From NCBI GenBank assembly GCA_963971225.1, contig OZ020268.1:14423032-14487031 (forward strand): a DNA stretch of 64,000 bases, read 5' to 3'. Made by a program: the position numbers and the translations under genes. The stretch comes from Melieria omissa (taxonomy: Eukaryota > Arthropoda > Insecta > Diptera > Ulidiidae). Positions 11,709 through 23,224 of this stretch are shown here, one piece after another. The notes under the pieces are model-generated. The model made no database searches, was not told the DNA's origin, and saw nothing but the letters and a program-made list of their open reading frames with translations. The first letter of the stretch is position 1. Every line of letters starts with the position of its first letter.

Positions 11709-12457
11709 CAGGTATGCGCCTATGAAATTATGCGCCGGTAATAATTTTTGAAAAAAAAACGTTTATTGTGAGGAAATGATTACAATTTTATTCTTCAAAG
11801 TAATGGCCATCGCTAGCTACACATTTTTCCCATCTCTCAGGCAATTTATGGATGCCTCGCCAAAAAAATGTTTCGTCTTTTGCCTGAAACCAATCATCGA
11901 TCCATTTTTTGGCTTCTGCGTGAGAATTGAAGCGCTGTTCCGTTAATGCGTGGCCCATCGATGCGAACATGTGATAATCCGAAGGCGCCAAGTCTGGTGA
12001 GTAAGCCGCATGAGCAAGAGCTTCCCAGTTGTACGATGCAACCAATTCTTTGGTGGCTCTAGTGCGGTGTGGTGGTGCGTTGTCATCGAGGAAAATCACT
12101 TTGTGTGGCCTGGCTTCATATTCTGGGCGTTTTTGGCGTATAGCACGGTTCAAATCGGCCAATTGTTGTTGGTAACGTTCACCATTAACCGTTTCACCAG
12201 GTTTGAGAAAGCGTTTTTCTTCAAATGGTAACACAAAATTAACTGTATCCGCAAATCGTAATTTGTAGGCACGTAATCCGACATTTTCCGGAGCGTCAAA
12301 CAATGCGTTGTTGGATGAAACTTGACAAATTGTGAACTGAATATTGTTGACATATGACAGAAGAAGTAAACATGACATTTGGTACGGTTCCGAAGTTTAT
12401 AAATATTCGGCTATTTACCGCTATATGTCGTTACCGGTTTCATAGGCGCATACCTGG
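11709..12457 (-). mobile_element. Internally deleted mariner
   Basis: The ends are CCAGGTATGCGCCTATGAAA on both strands (20 bp, no mismatch seen), flanked by TA at 11707-11708 and 12458-12459. The length is 749 bp against about 1.3 kb for an intact mariner, so roughly 0.5 kb has been lost from the middle. What remains codes for the two ends of a mauritiana-like transposase on the minus strand. It lies inside the hAT-like element and was therefore inserted later. Confidence 0.9.
11788..12336 (-). pseudogene. Mariner transposase remnant, internal deletion
   Basis: The minus strand encodes a short N-terminal piece (about APENVGLRAYKLRF to LPFEEK) joined in frame to the C-terminal part starting FLKPGETVNGERY. 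The same N-terminal pattern (ENVRLCAQF ... LQFEK) is seen in the mariner at 49288. The deletion therefore seems to remove everything between about residues 30 and 175, including the DNA-binding helices and the first catalytic Asp. The second and third Asp remain (FLDDNAPPH and LAPSDYHMF), although the residue before the second, normally His, is Asp here. The C-terminal block KLPERWEKCVASDGHYF is well kept. It is not a functional enzyme. Confidence 0.85.
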
Positions 12458-12461
12458 TATA

Positions 12462-13983
12462 TATATCGCACACCCACTACAAAAGTGACGCAAAAAAACT
12501 GGTTTTGAGCTGAATAAAAAATTGTATTTAAATAACGTACATATATACCATTTAGTAGAAAATCCCTACAGTTTATTTTTTAGGATAAGTTAAAACATTT
12601 TTTTTTAATTTTACACTAGAAAATCCAAAATTTTGAGTTGTGACTGTTTTGATATTTTAATTCAATAATTACCGAATTTTTTTAAGTTATGTCACTTTTG
12701 CTGAATTTAATAATTATAAATGACAGTTAAAAAGTAGAAAGAAAAATTTTGAAAATTCGAATTAAATTTTTTTATTTGAAACCATGGCACAAGAACAACA
12801 AGAACATCCCCGCAATACAAAAAACCACATGTATTTTGCTGGTAGGATTGTTTATCGCTACTGTCAAATTCAGCTGTAATTTTCCGACGAAAGAGGGAGA
12901 AACTGAAAACAGACAAAAGTGATTGTTGCCAGACGGTGCTGTATTTGAGTGAAAAAACGGGAAAAGTGCTCAGGTCAGTTGTCTTCAGTCAGGTATTTTC
13001 ATTTCAACCGATGCGGCAACACCGCACCACTGCTGACACCGACGATTTTTACAAAAGCGATAAACGATCAGCCGGTGGCTTGCTACAACCTTGTAGTTCA
13101 GCCATGTTTGAAACTATACTGAAATTAGGTCTGTTTGGCCAGATTTCCAGTAAAAATTATCCAGTAAAAAATATCAGGAGAGTAAGCCAGCTTAGGCTCC
13201 CTAAAATCAAACTATCCAAAAAAGTGAACAAACAGCAATTTGTAAGAATTTGCAAGTTTTAACTCTTGGTTACACCACTGGGACTTGGCCCACTCACAAT
13301 ACACAGTAAAAAGGATGTAAACAGGAGGGTTAAAGAACGAAACAGCTGATCTAAAAGTTTCATTTGAGGTTTGAAGTGGTAGGGAAAATTAAGTTAAATC
13401 AGACATTTAATGCAAAATGCAAATAGTTCGTTGCGTTCAATCTGCAATTCTTCCCTTTCAGCTTCAGCGGGTTGTGGGTCAATTTCTTTGCTGTTTCCAT
13501 TTGCCTCCAAATGTTTTCAAAATTTATGTTTCATATAGCAGCCAGTCATATGTTTTTCTTGTTCTTCTTCTTACTGGCAAAAAGTTACTGGACAAAATTT
13601 CTCCAAGGAAAACTGGCAAGTTCTCACGAAATGAACTGCCAATTTACGCTCTCAGTTTCTCTCTCGTTACTGGAGATTTGGCGTCAACAAACACGGTCCA
13701 GTAAAAATTTGTACAAATTCGTACAAATTATTCTCTGCCAAGCAGATCTAATATATATTGAAATTTGTCACAATTTGAGTTAGGACTCTTTTGCATTGAG
13801 CTGCAGTGATCAAATAGCATCAAACTTCTGACAAGAAGAGAGACCTAACTGTAATTTGCAAATAGTTAACAACAACAAAATATACTGAGCTTTTGGTTAT
13901 TGGTAGATAAGATGCCTTGTGCACATAAACCTGAAAATTACAAATTTTGAGTTATGTTACTTTTGAAGTGGGTGTGCGATATA
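12462..13983. mobile_element. 1.5-kb inverted-repeat element, TATATCGCACACCC ends
   Basis: The left end reads TATATCGCACACCCACTACA and the right end, on the opposite strand, TATATCGCACACCCACTTCA. Both continue AAAGT(G/A)AC. No transposase is visible between them, and a 622-bp MITE sits inside. The left end directly follows the TATATA that flanks the deleted mariner. I could not assign a superfamily. The target duplication is hidden by the AT repeat, so the exact borders may be off by a few bases. Confidence 0.65.
13127..13748 (+). mobile_element. MITE family M, copy A
   Basis: The sequence is homologous over its length to 57423-57973 in the opposite orientation. Shared words include CCAGTAAAAAATATCAGG, TGGTGTAAC/TGGTTACACC, CAGCTGATCTAAAAGTTTC and CGTACAAATTATTCTCT. 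The ends form a short inverted repeat (AGGTCTGTTTGGC against AGATCTGCTTGGC). TA lies on both sides, but that is weak support for a target duplication. It is non-coding; open frames inside are not conserved with copy B. Confidence 0.75.
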
Positions 13984-14504
13984 TTCAATCATCAATAACA
14001 CTACTCGATATAAAAACTTCACCGAAAAACAAAAGTGTTTTCTAAACTAACTTTGGGCCGCTGAACACGAAACTGAAAATCAAAAATTTTTTTAAGAAGC
14101 GTTTTCGAAAAATCTTCGAAAACCCAGTTCTTTCTGTTGTTTCAGTTTCTTGTAAACAAATCATACGACTAACACAAGCTGTCCGTCGGTCAGGACATAA
14201 TACCTTAGCCTTTCCAGCAATACACAGATTGTCTAAATCAGATGAGATTTGAGGAATTTACTGACGGTGAAATTTTCGACCATTTCTAAAAATGATAAAT
14301 TTTTGAATGATTGTTTTAAAGATAGAATAAACTATCTAATTTGGTTTCAAAATCTAAGATAAAAATGTATTATTTGTGCAAAAAACATCAATAGAATCGA
14401 AAGAAAAATGACAAAGTTATGATGCACAGAGTGAAAACACCAACTTTAAATTTATTACACCGTTCGAAATTTTTTTTTTTGCCGAAACCCATCTTAATGT
14501 TGAT

Positions 14505-14700
14505 ATAGGCGTGAAACTAGAGGTCATTTATAGCAGTAGTCAGTTTTTCATTTTCTGACCCAAAGTTCTTTTTAAAAGACTTAAAAATTTTAAGAACATA
14601 CACATTTCAAATATTTTTTTAAATATTTGCGGTTGTGCAATAATGAACAAATGGGTATCAAATGAAATATGTTAGAGAAAGTGTCTCCTTTTAACTAAAT
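14505..14700 (+). repeat. Diverged single arm of the foldback family
   Basis: GGCGTGAAACTAGAGGTC, then CAGTTTTTCATTT and TATCAAATGAAA, appear in the same order as in the left arm of the foldback element at 26692-27605. No partner arm is present here, so this is a decayed or partial copy inside the hAT-like nest. Confidence 0.5.
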
Positions 14701-14867
14701 TTTATATTTTGAACTTTCAGAACCAGATAAGGGTTCTGTCAGGTATGGAAAATATACATGTTTTGTATCTCAGAATGTAGATTCATACATCTAAATTGAA
14801 TTCTATTGCGAAGTTCTCAAAAAAGTTACACAAAACCCCCCAAAGCAAAATCATGCATGCGCCACTG

Positions 14868-14875
14868 TGTGGCAA
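14868..14875. repeat. Right 8-bp target duplication of the hAT-like element
   Basis: TGTGGCAA is identical to 11545-11552 and directly follows the CACTG end. Confidence 0.88.
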
Positions 14876-17800
14876 CCACATTTTCTTTGCGGTGTGTGTG
14901 ACGAAAAGGAGTAAAAAGAAAGAAATGTTAAAACTTAAATAACAGCAAATAAGCAAAAGCAGAATAAATTACTTATAAGAAGTTAAGTTATGCCACACAT
15001 AGACAACTGGAGAATAGCTTTCCATGTTGCGTATTAAAATAAATTTTTTTTAAAGTATTTTCTATTAGTGTGCACTTGAATGTGCAATATACAAAAAGTC
15101 TACTTCGCAATTATGCACAACAACGAACGTCTGTTTCCTTTCATTTACATGAAAACAAATTCAAATTGCAAAACGTCGAATGGCGAAAAGGAACAGAGTG
15201 AATATACAACAATTATAAGGACGGAAGTAGATTTCGTGTGGGTGTGTGTATGAATTTATGTAAAAGAATATGTTTAGGCAAATATGCATAGCAGATATGT
15301 AAAACTAAACAACAACAACCACAACCACACTCGCAACAAGACAGTGACAGACAACGAGCGTCTAGAGAAGAGTACAAGTGTAAAAGAGAGAAAGCAAGCA
15401 AAAGGGAATAGGTGGAAATATGAAATAAAAGAAAACGATGATAAAACCATATGCAAAATACCACATTTAGCATAAGAAATGCCGACAGCAAACGACAGCA
15501 ACCACAATACGAACAACAACAATGGCACCAACAAGCACAGCAATAATCATAATAACAATAACGACAACGCCAACAACAAAAACTGAGCAGCATCAGTCAG
15601 CACAGTAACGATTGTTCTTTGTTGCAAGCGCTAAGCCACTCTGGGTTGAGCGCTTCCGAGCCTGCCACATGGCACTTGCAGTCAAAAAGGATATGAAAGG
15701 ACGCAAGGCGTACGACAGCATCGGCAACAACGGCACCAAGCAACGAACCTACGATTTAGTGAATTACAAAAGGATTTCAACGTCTTTTATATCTATCTGC
15801 ACATAGCCGCACTTGTGTTGTCTTGCAGCTGACGTACAGTGGGCGGCAGCGGCGGCAGGCGGAAGGAGGCGACGGCAAACATTATTGTTAAATATTAATC
15901 GATTTGATGCAACACACACACATACGTACACTTTGCAGGGACTAAAAACATAAGTAAGGAAAATCGAATGCCAAATCAGGCAGCAAAGATGAGCAGAGAA
16001 GTGAAGAGTTGCTGGCGAAAGCTCGAAATAAATTCGCAATTGTCAAAGTCAAACGCAGCGCTCGTTTGCTGTCGCCGAGCGGATGAGGAAACGCTGCGGC
16101 AGACGCGCTGAGTGATTGCGAATTTATGAATTATTTTACATTACAATTGACATTGTGACTGCGGCAAAGGCAACAAAAACAACAACAACTACACTAAGCA
16201 ATCACTCGTTTAAGGCGAATTTTTTTAGCGGGCGCCCTGCACTGATTCGCATCGCATTAATGAATATCCCGTTATGCCGTTATCTGCGTACGTCGGCGCA
16301 CTTGCACAATTGTGCGTCTTTAAACCGTCAAAGCTCGGGCGCTCTTTGCTCTTAAAGGATAATGAAAAGGATACAGCAGCACACAATCATGTCAGCATGG
16401 CAACCATGGTTTTCGCCTACACAAATGCATGCGGTCACATACTAACAAACATACATACATACATATACTTTGTGACCTCTCCGCGCCATGCAAATTCGTT
16501 TAGTTTGTTCTTGGGCTTTTGTGTTCGTTGTTTTTTTGTTTCTTTTGTTGTTGTCATTTCATCCCCCCGCACATTCTTCTCGAATTTCACTTATTGCCAT
16601 GCCCTCGCACTTAACCTCATTTGCTGGCATTCTGTCATTCCCTCAAGTTTTTATGCGGCACTCACTTCGGACATTCTCGCCCTGTGGCGGTTCGTTCTTT
16701 TTATTTCGTTTAATAAACTTTGACTTGGCAATGACGTGCCAATTTTATCACTTTGCTTAGACTTTTGATTCCTTCTTCCTTGGGCATCTGACTTTCCGTT
16801 CGCATTTGTTCGGTTCGCTTCTTGCTCCTTGGACTTGTTGTAGGTGTTGTTTATGTGGTTGCTGAATGACTTTGCTAGGACGATGGCTCTAAAGACATAT
16901 TTTCATAGAAAAAAACTATCTTTTATAGATGTCTGCTATAAATTGATGAATGGCGCAGGAATCAAATTGGGGGCCGAGTCAAATGAAATGATGGTCAAAT
17001 GAATTGATTATTACTCAACTAAGCTCATTCGTTAGTATGAAGGAAATAGAAAAACCTAGCATTGCACTGGACATAGATCCACATACACTTAGAAACCCCT
17101 TGCATACAGTTTCTTCTTCTTCTTCAATGGGATCCCAGTGTACTGTCGTAGCGCTCGTCACGTTCGCAGCTGCCCAGCCGCACCGCCTTTGTCCATTTTC
17201 CATGTTCGATTTTCTACCTTTTTGTGTCAGTACTTTGGCTGTTCAGCACACTCTGGGCTTTTGTTGTTGTCACTGTACGCGTGCTGATGCATGTCCTCCG
17301 GCACTTTTGTCCAGTTCAATTGCCAACTGTCCGAGTTAATAAAAATGTCAAAGTGTGTCTCAACGTTTGAAGGTCTGACGCCTTTCCCCAACTGCTTTGT
17401 TTGCGCTTCAGTATGCTTGGCATTGGTTTTTTCTCGACTTTCTAAAAGCTGAGCCAATTTTTTATTTGCTCACATACGAGTTGCTTTCACACACACACAC
17501 ACACATGGCTGCGAAACGCCGCCAGTAATTTGAGCCCGTGTCCTTTTTATGCGCTTTTCATGTTTTGTTGGCTTTTGTTGCGCCTTGCGGGCGATTAAAA
17601 AGTTTTAGCTGCAAGTCGCCATTTGCGCTGCGGGCAAACAGCGCAAGTTATTTTTCAATTATGCCTGCGCAGAGCCTGCAGGCGCGCGCCCACACGCCGC
17701 CGCCCTTCGCACTGACTACTTACTCCCCTCGGGCGAAATTAAAAACCCAAATTTACCAATTGGATATTTTGTTTTGTAATTTTGGTTTCTCGCCGTTGTT

Positions 17801-19416
17801 TGCTGTACAAATAAACCGTGGAACCTGTACGTATTTGTATTTGTATTTGTATCCACTAGAATTTTAATCAAAATCCTTTTGCGCCGTGTCGCCGACGGCG
17901 CAGCCGCACGCCAGCATAAATCTCAGCAGTAAGCAGCAAGGACACGCACAGAAAAATTTCACAAATGCGGCAAATGTGTGGATGTCGGCATGTGTAATAC
18001 GGGGGGAGGGTGCAAAGTGGTTGTTATTCGACGTGTGTGTGTGTGTGTGTGCGTGCGTGGATCTGCCATAAAATGAGCTGTTTGCGCTCTAAATCAAACG
18101 CTTAGCGCACATTTCTCACTGCATGTGTATTCGCGCATTTTAACATCGCCTCAACATACAACAAAACTAAGGACATTTCAGCGCGTTTTTATTATGCACT
18201 GTATGAGGCGCTTCGGTATTTTTAGTTCAGCCTGAAAGTTTGCAAGGCCTCACAGAAGATGTATAAAATATCGTAAGCTTATAAAATAACAGTCGCAGTG
18301 GTTAAACGAGTCAGGTTCGGTTCCACAAGACATTCGGTTCCACAAGGTAAAATTCATTTTATTTGTATCTACATCTCTATTTTTCTTTAGGATTACCTTC
18401 CATCCATGAATATCTATGTCTGTGTCTTTGATCTCTTTTGTGTATCGCTTTTCCCTTTCTCCATGCATGCCGACGCAATTAAGTTTATCCATCTGTCTAT
18501 CTGAGTGTCTGTATATCTGCCAGTCTGTCTATTCAGTTACACATCTGTCTATCTATCTTTTTTGCTCATTTGTCTAGTTCGTTGGCTTAAAAGTTGCTTT
18601 TGATTTTTTGCTTAAGAGCTACTAATTCATCATCATTCATCATCTCTTTGATCATTTCATTAGTCTTTCTTTTTACTGTTTTCTACATATTCATTTGCAG
18701 CATTATCTATCAATTTGTTAAAATATTTGCTCGTCTGTCTGTCCATAAGTCTTTACTCTACTTTTGACATAAGAGCCACTAAATCAAAAATCTCTTGGGT
18801 CAAGTATCGATCTTTTCGCTTTCTATACTATCTGTAGGACAATTTCAGGATCGTTTTGTGCCATCCATATTTTTGTCTGTTTGACTAAAAGCCTCTCAAT
18901 TCATCTTACTATCTACAATCCAATTTAGTTAATCTATTCTCTCACTTATTTGCACATGTACGACCACCACGATCGTTTTTCTGCTGTCAGTTCGCACATA
19001 ATGCGTAAATTTGTTATTTTTTCCATGCACCCTAAACTTTCTTTAACACAATCTGAAAATCCTTGCTTCTGTCCATCCATAATTTTGTCTATCCGGCATC
19101 TCTCATGATCCTGTGCCTATTTTCCGTATAGCTACGGCGCTATTTGTACGTCTTTCTTGCAATAAATTAATTCACTTATAAAATGTATGAAGATATATGA
19201 AGATATATCCATCTTCAACTTTATTCTTAACAATCTTAGGATACTTACTTAACATCAAACTTCTATGTATCTTATTACAAACCTCTCGATTCCCCTCTTT
19301 CCATATCTATAAATTTGAATCTAGCTTTCCCGTATCTTCTTTTCATATAGTAAACTCCCAGTTTGGACGTCTTTCTCACAAACAGTCAATTCACTGATAA
19401 ACTGTCTGACTATTAT
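14876..19416. other. Unique non-coding sequence; decayed TCTG/TATC repeat at right
   Basis: No gene is supported in these 4.5 kb. A 64-codon frame at 15612-15806 looks somewhat coding-like but has no domain or clear splice signals. CA/GT tracts lie at about 17489-17505 and 18031-18053. From about 18350 to 19400 the plus strand is rich in words such as TCTGTCTATC and CATCTCT, probably a heavily mutated tandem repeat. Confidence 0.45.
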
Positions 19417-19420
19417 TTAA

Positions 19421-19879
19421 CCCTTCGCTGCATGGCATTGCATATATGCAATGTTAAATTTTTATAGATTTGGAGTCTATTCATTATTGAAATGAAATAG
19501 TGCGAATAACAATGAAAGTATGTGCAAAGGAATCGATAAAAACCCAAGTTTCGATTTAGTAAAATAATGTTGGTTATTGATGGAATTTGGTAATGGCGAT
19601 CGCCGTCGCTCAGCTGTTTAGTGCGTTGAATTTCGAGTATACAGTGACGCCTGACCTCTGTTCGACTCCTCGTAGTAGCCAACACTAAAAAATAGATTAA
19701 CCCGATTTTCATTTCGGCGGTACCGTTCTCACCAGGGTACGGAAAATGTCCGCAAAACTTATTTCATAGATACAGGAATTTAACAAAATTTAATTTTTAT
19801 CATCATAACTTAACTAGCAACAAGAATTATGTGACAAAAATGTTTTTTCTTCACGGAAATTAAATCATGCAACGAAGGG
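19421..19879. mobile_element. TTAA-flanked (piggyBac-type) MITE, family P3
   Basis: The ends read CCCTTCGCTGCATGGC on the left and CCCTTCGTTGCATGAT on the opposite strand at the right, with TTAA at 19417-19420 and 19880-19883. TTAA duplication and CCC starts are typical of piggyBac elements. Next to the left end is a perfect 18-bp palindrome, CATTGCATATATGCAATG (19436-19453). Inside lies a tRNA-like stretch (19599-19680). There is no transposase. Confidence 0.82.
19599..19680 (+). repeat. tRNA-like sequence, probable SINE relic
   Basis: CGCTCAGCTGTTTAG (19607-19621) resembles the A box of tRNA promoters, and GTTCGACTCC (19660-19669) fits the B box; the spacing is tRNA-like. The arms do not pair well enough for a working tRNA. 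It is followed by CGTAGTAGCCAACACTAAAAA-type sequence, and TAGCCAACA also follows the similar stretch at 45041. I read it as the tRNA-derived head of a SINE. Confidence 0.45.
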
Positions 19880-19883
19880 TTAA

Positions 19884-21897
19884 TCTATCCATCCATGCTT
19901 GTAAGGCCTAAGAGAATTACAACTCTTAACAACCTTCAACAGTTTCTATCGCTGTGTTTTTTTCTCTAAATAAGTAATACCGATCAACAGCAAAATGACA
20001 TTTTTGGTCTTGACATCGATTCTGGTTTTGATTCACAAAATCGTAATCAGATTCATATCATATTCATATTCGTCCATCATCTCTCACACACCAAGACCTA
20101 AGCAGCCGTTGGTCTTTAGCTATAGAAGTACGCACATTCGAGTGAAAAGAGCAACAGGGGCTTCACTGAATAAAATAAAACAATGTCAGCAAAGACCGAC
20201 TGTACCTCTTGTTTGTATTTTATTTTGCACCCCACACACATGAAATTTCGCACAATGTTGGAGTTTTGTTGCTGTTTAGCGTTTTTGCAGTTAGTGTGTA
20301 CTTTGTGTTGTTGTTGTTGGTGTGCAACGCAAAAGGATTACCGAAACCCGAAAAGTATGCTAAGGAGCATGTTAACCGCATAAAATTAAAATTGCAAAGC
20401 GGCAAAGGCGATAAAAGGCATTCGCCGAGCGCAGTCGAGAGCGATGCGACAGCGAACAATGCGCGCGGCATCGGGTCGCTGCCGCCGCCTTTTGGGATGT
20501 TGCGCTGTGGCGTTGGTAATATTTAACCGCAGCAATAAAGAAACAAGACCACCGACACACACGTGCACAGATGCAAATGCGCATTGGTGTTTGTGTGTGC
20601 GTGCACTTACAAAGTTATGAATTGTGCGCGCCTGTGTTTGTGCGGTGCAGTGCGCGGTGCATTCACGCCGTAATTGCAATTATTTTAATTAATTCAAATA
20701 AAGTGCAGCGCAGCGAAAGACGGCGGAAGTGCAACGTGCCGCCACATAACTAAACATTTTCGGCGCTGACTGCGTGCTTCCGCAACGCGCTCGCCGCCGT
20801 CAAATGCTTTTGGCGCACACAACAATTTCACTTTCGCACAATTACATTTCTTAGTGCTGTGCGTTGTTGTGGCTATCGTCGCTCTTGTTGTTGTTGTTGA
20901 TTTTGTTCTTGTCTAAAGAAAAAATAAACCAATAAATAAGAAAGTAAAGCGAAAAACGCGCACAAATTCGTTATTCGAATGCTGCACGCAGCTGAAGGAT
21001 TCAAGGATTCTTGTGGATTTGGCGTCCCTGCCTGCCGTCTGCTGCTTCTTGTGCGCCGCTAAATGGCGCTGCAGCAACTTTCTGTGTGTGCGCAATGCAA
21101 CATTTTATTGTATTCCCAACGCTGCTGTCGCTGTCGCAGTCGCTCTGCCCTGCTGCTTCTATTGTTTGCCATTTTAATGTTGCTTCTGTTGTTGTTGTTG
21201 TTATTGTTGTCGTTTGTTGTTGTTGTTGGTGTTGCTGCACGTAAAGCTGCAGGCAAACGAACCGAAATGAAACGAACAACGCGTGAAGTAAAACTAAAAT
21301 GAGCGAAAAGCAGCAAAGCGAAAACGACAGCAAGAAAATAGAAAAGTTGTGTGCATTTTTCGCACAAAGAAAGAATTTCGAATTTTTGCACAAATTTTCG
21401 GCGCAAAACTTTTTCGGTGTTATCCTTGAGTTACTTCATTTGTGAAAAATACGCACGCACACACACACACACACACGAAGACGTACGTGTGCAAGGTGAC
21501 GCGGTGTGGCGTGACGGACGCGTCAGGGCAAAGTTTTGTTTATCGCCTTTAAACGGCATTGTTTGCATGAAATTAAATTTTGCAAAATTTGCAGACCATT
21601 TGTAAGAACCAAAGTTTCTTGCAACTATTTTGCATTTGCGCCAACTTTTGCCGCAGCAAATAAAGGTGAGATAGTAATTTTAATTTCGGCAAACAAAACA
21701 GATTTTATTCAACCGTTTAATTCTAACAATTGTAGAGATTTTTATGTTGCAAAATTATTGCAAATTATTGTATGAATGTGAAAGTTTAACATTAAAATGT
21801 AATAAATAAGTTAATAGAAAAGTGCTGATAGGTGAAACTTTACTATGCAGTAGACATGATTAAGTGTTGTATGGAGATTCTTAATAATAGGTTCTCG
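19884..21897. other. Non-coding, mixed composition
   Basis: A frame without ATG (20179-20526, +) reads through a hydrophobic stretch, then VCNAKGLPKPEKYAKEHVNRIK and a polar tail to a stop. It could be a fragment of an exon because GTTTTTGCAG lies inside it, but an overlapping ATG frame is equally plausible and I do not call a gene. CA (about 21458-21476) and GTT/CAA repeats (about 20887-20900 and 21185-21235) are present. Confidence 0.4.
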
Positions 21898-22602
21898 ATG
21901 CTCCGCAACCTCTCATTTTATGCGGTTTGGTTTTAACAGTACATTTTGATTATTGCTTTGTAGAAACCCAAAAATTTAACACCTCACAGCTCCGATCGTA
22001 TGGGAGACGCCCTCTGGCGGTGAATTTCTGAACCTTAATTAATTTTGTATTTTTTCCACTCAAGAATGTTTAATATCGCTAAATAAATCATTCAAATCGG
22101 TTCAGTAGTTTCCGAGATATGATGCTTTCTCGCCTACTTAACTACCACATTAACAATAGAAATGGCATAGAAAATGGCCAATTTTGTATGGCAGCCCCCT
22201 TAAGACTGGGAGATAGCGGGTAGGGATGTTTGGAAGAAACATTCGGAAGAGAAAATTAATGGGTATCGGTCATAGAATTGATACATCTGGGGGTAACATG
22301 GGAGCAGTGGGAGCCTATTTCATAAAAACGACCATTTTGTATGGGAGCTCAATTAAGGGTTGAAGATGGGGTGTAAATATGTTTGAAAGAAATGTTCAGT
22401 AGAGAAAACTAATGGGGTCAGTCATAGATTTTAACCCTCTAAGAGCAACTTCCGACCAGCTGTGGAGCAATTTGTCGAATTTCACAGCTTTTTTGTGAAC
22501 TTTGACCTCGATGTGACGCCATTTAGCCCCCCTGTAGTCTCAAAATTTTTTGGCTCATGCGCTTTTTCACCCAACCGCATGAAATGAGAGGTTGCGGAAC
22601 AT
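21898..22602. mobile_element. 0.7-kb inverted-repeat element with internal tandem units
   Basis: The left end reads ATGCTCCGCAACCTCTCATT and the right end, on the opposite strand, ATGTTCCGCAACCTCTCATT. Both continue T(T/C)ATGCGGTT, giving more than 30 bp of inverted repeat with few differences. Inside, two units of about 160 bp repeat (GGCCAATTTTGTATGGCAGC near 22175 and GACCATTTTGTATGGGAGC near 22330, each followed by GAAGA/GGGAGA and AGAGAAAA(C/T)TAATGGG). I found no clear target duplication and no coding sequence. Confidence 0.7.
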
Positions 22603-22789
22603 GGAAATCGAAAAATCTTGCACTAAATCATGTCTACATAAGCTGCATAAGCTTATGTCGTTTTGTCAGGAAGTCCTGGACCTCTTCAGGGAATTACAAG
22701 CATTTCTATAATGTTATTCAAACACAAAATACTGTTTTCACTTTGCGTGGTTTGTCCTGTAATACAGAACGACCATTAAAGTCCATTAA

Positions 22790-23220
22790 CCCTTTCGCTA
22801 CAGGTTTTTACTCGGACGCTGTATTTAAGAGTGTTTTTCTATGAGAGCAACCACATCGTTGTGGCTGTAATAATTACTTAAACATAAAACTTTTTATGCA
22901 TAACGAAAATTTGAATATTTCTTCACTTACTTCAACCAAAATTAAAACAAACAAAGTATCTAAATTGAACGATAACGACAAATTAAAAAGATATCTAAAG
23001 TTTTCTGCTTCTTGTTCCTTTACTATGTCAAGATATACCATTAAAAAAACGTGTGTACTTCTCCTCTTTAAACCTTAATATTCAGTTTATTAATTTTTTA
23101 TTTTTCCCAAAACTTCAAACTATTCTAAGGAACCACAAAAAATGTATTATTGAAACCACCGAGGGTTCAGACTTTGTGGAAAGTAGCAATGTGCCATATG
23201 GCAACAAAATAGCGAAAGGG
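22790..23220. mobile_element. TTAA-flanked (piggyBac-type) MITE, family P2
   Basis: The ends are CCCTTTCGCTA on both strands, flanked by TTAA at 22786-22789 and 23221-23224. The first eight bases are the same as in family P1, but the interior is unrelated to it. It is 431 bp long and non-coding. Confidence 0.85.
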
Positions 23221-23224
23221 TTAA

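Larger units (their letters stand above)
11553..14867. mobile_element. hAT-like element with nested insertions
   Basis: The left end reads CAGTGGTGCACACAGGG and the right end, on the opposite strand, CAGTGGCGCATGCATGA. Both continue into a run of G followed by GTTT. An exact 8-bp duplication, TGTGGCAA, flanks the element. CAGNGG ends with an 8-bp duplication are the signature of hAT elements. No hAT transposase is visible, so the element is non-autonomous. Of its 3315 bp, large parts are later insertions: a mariner deletion derivative (11709-12457), a 1.5-kb inverted-repeat element (12462-13983) that itself contains a MITE (13127-13748), and a relic of the foldback family (14505-14700). Confidence 0.82.

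Noticed and set aside
19599..19680. Considered as a genuine tRNA gene
   Set aside because: The promoter-like boxes are present but the acceptor and T stems do not pair, so I list it as a SINE-like relic.
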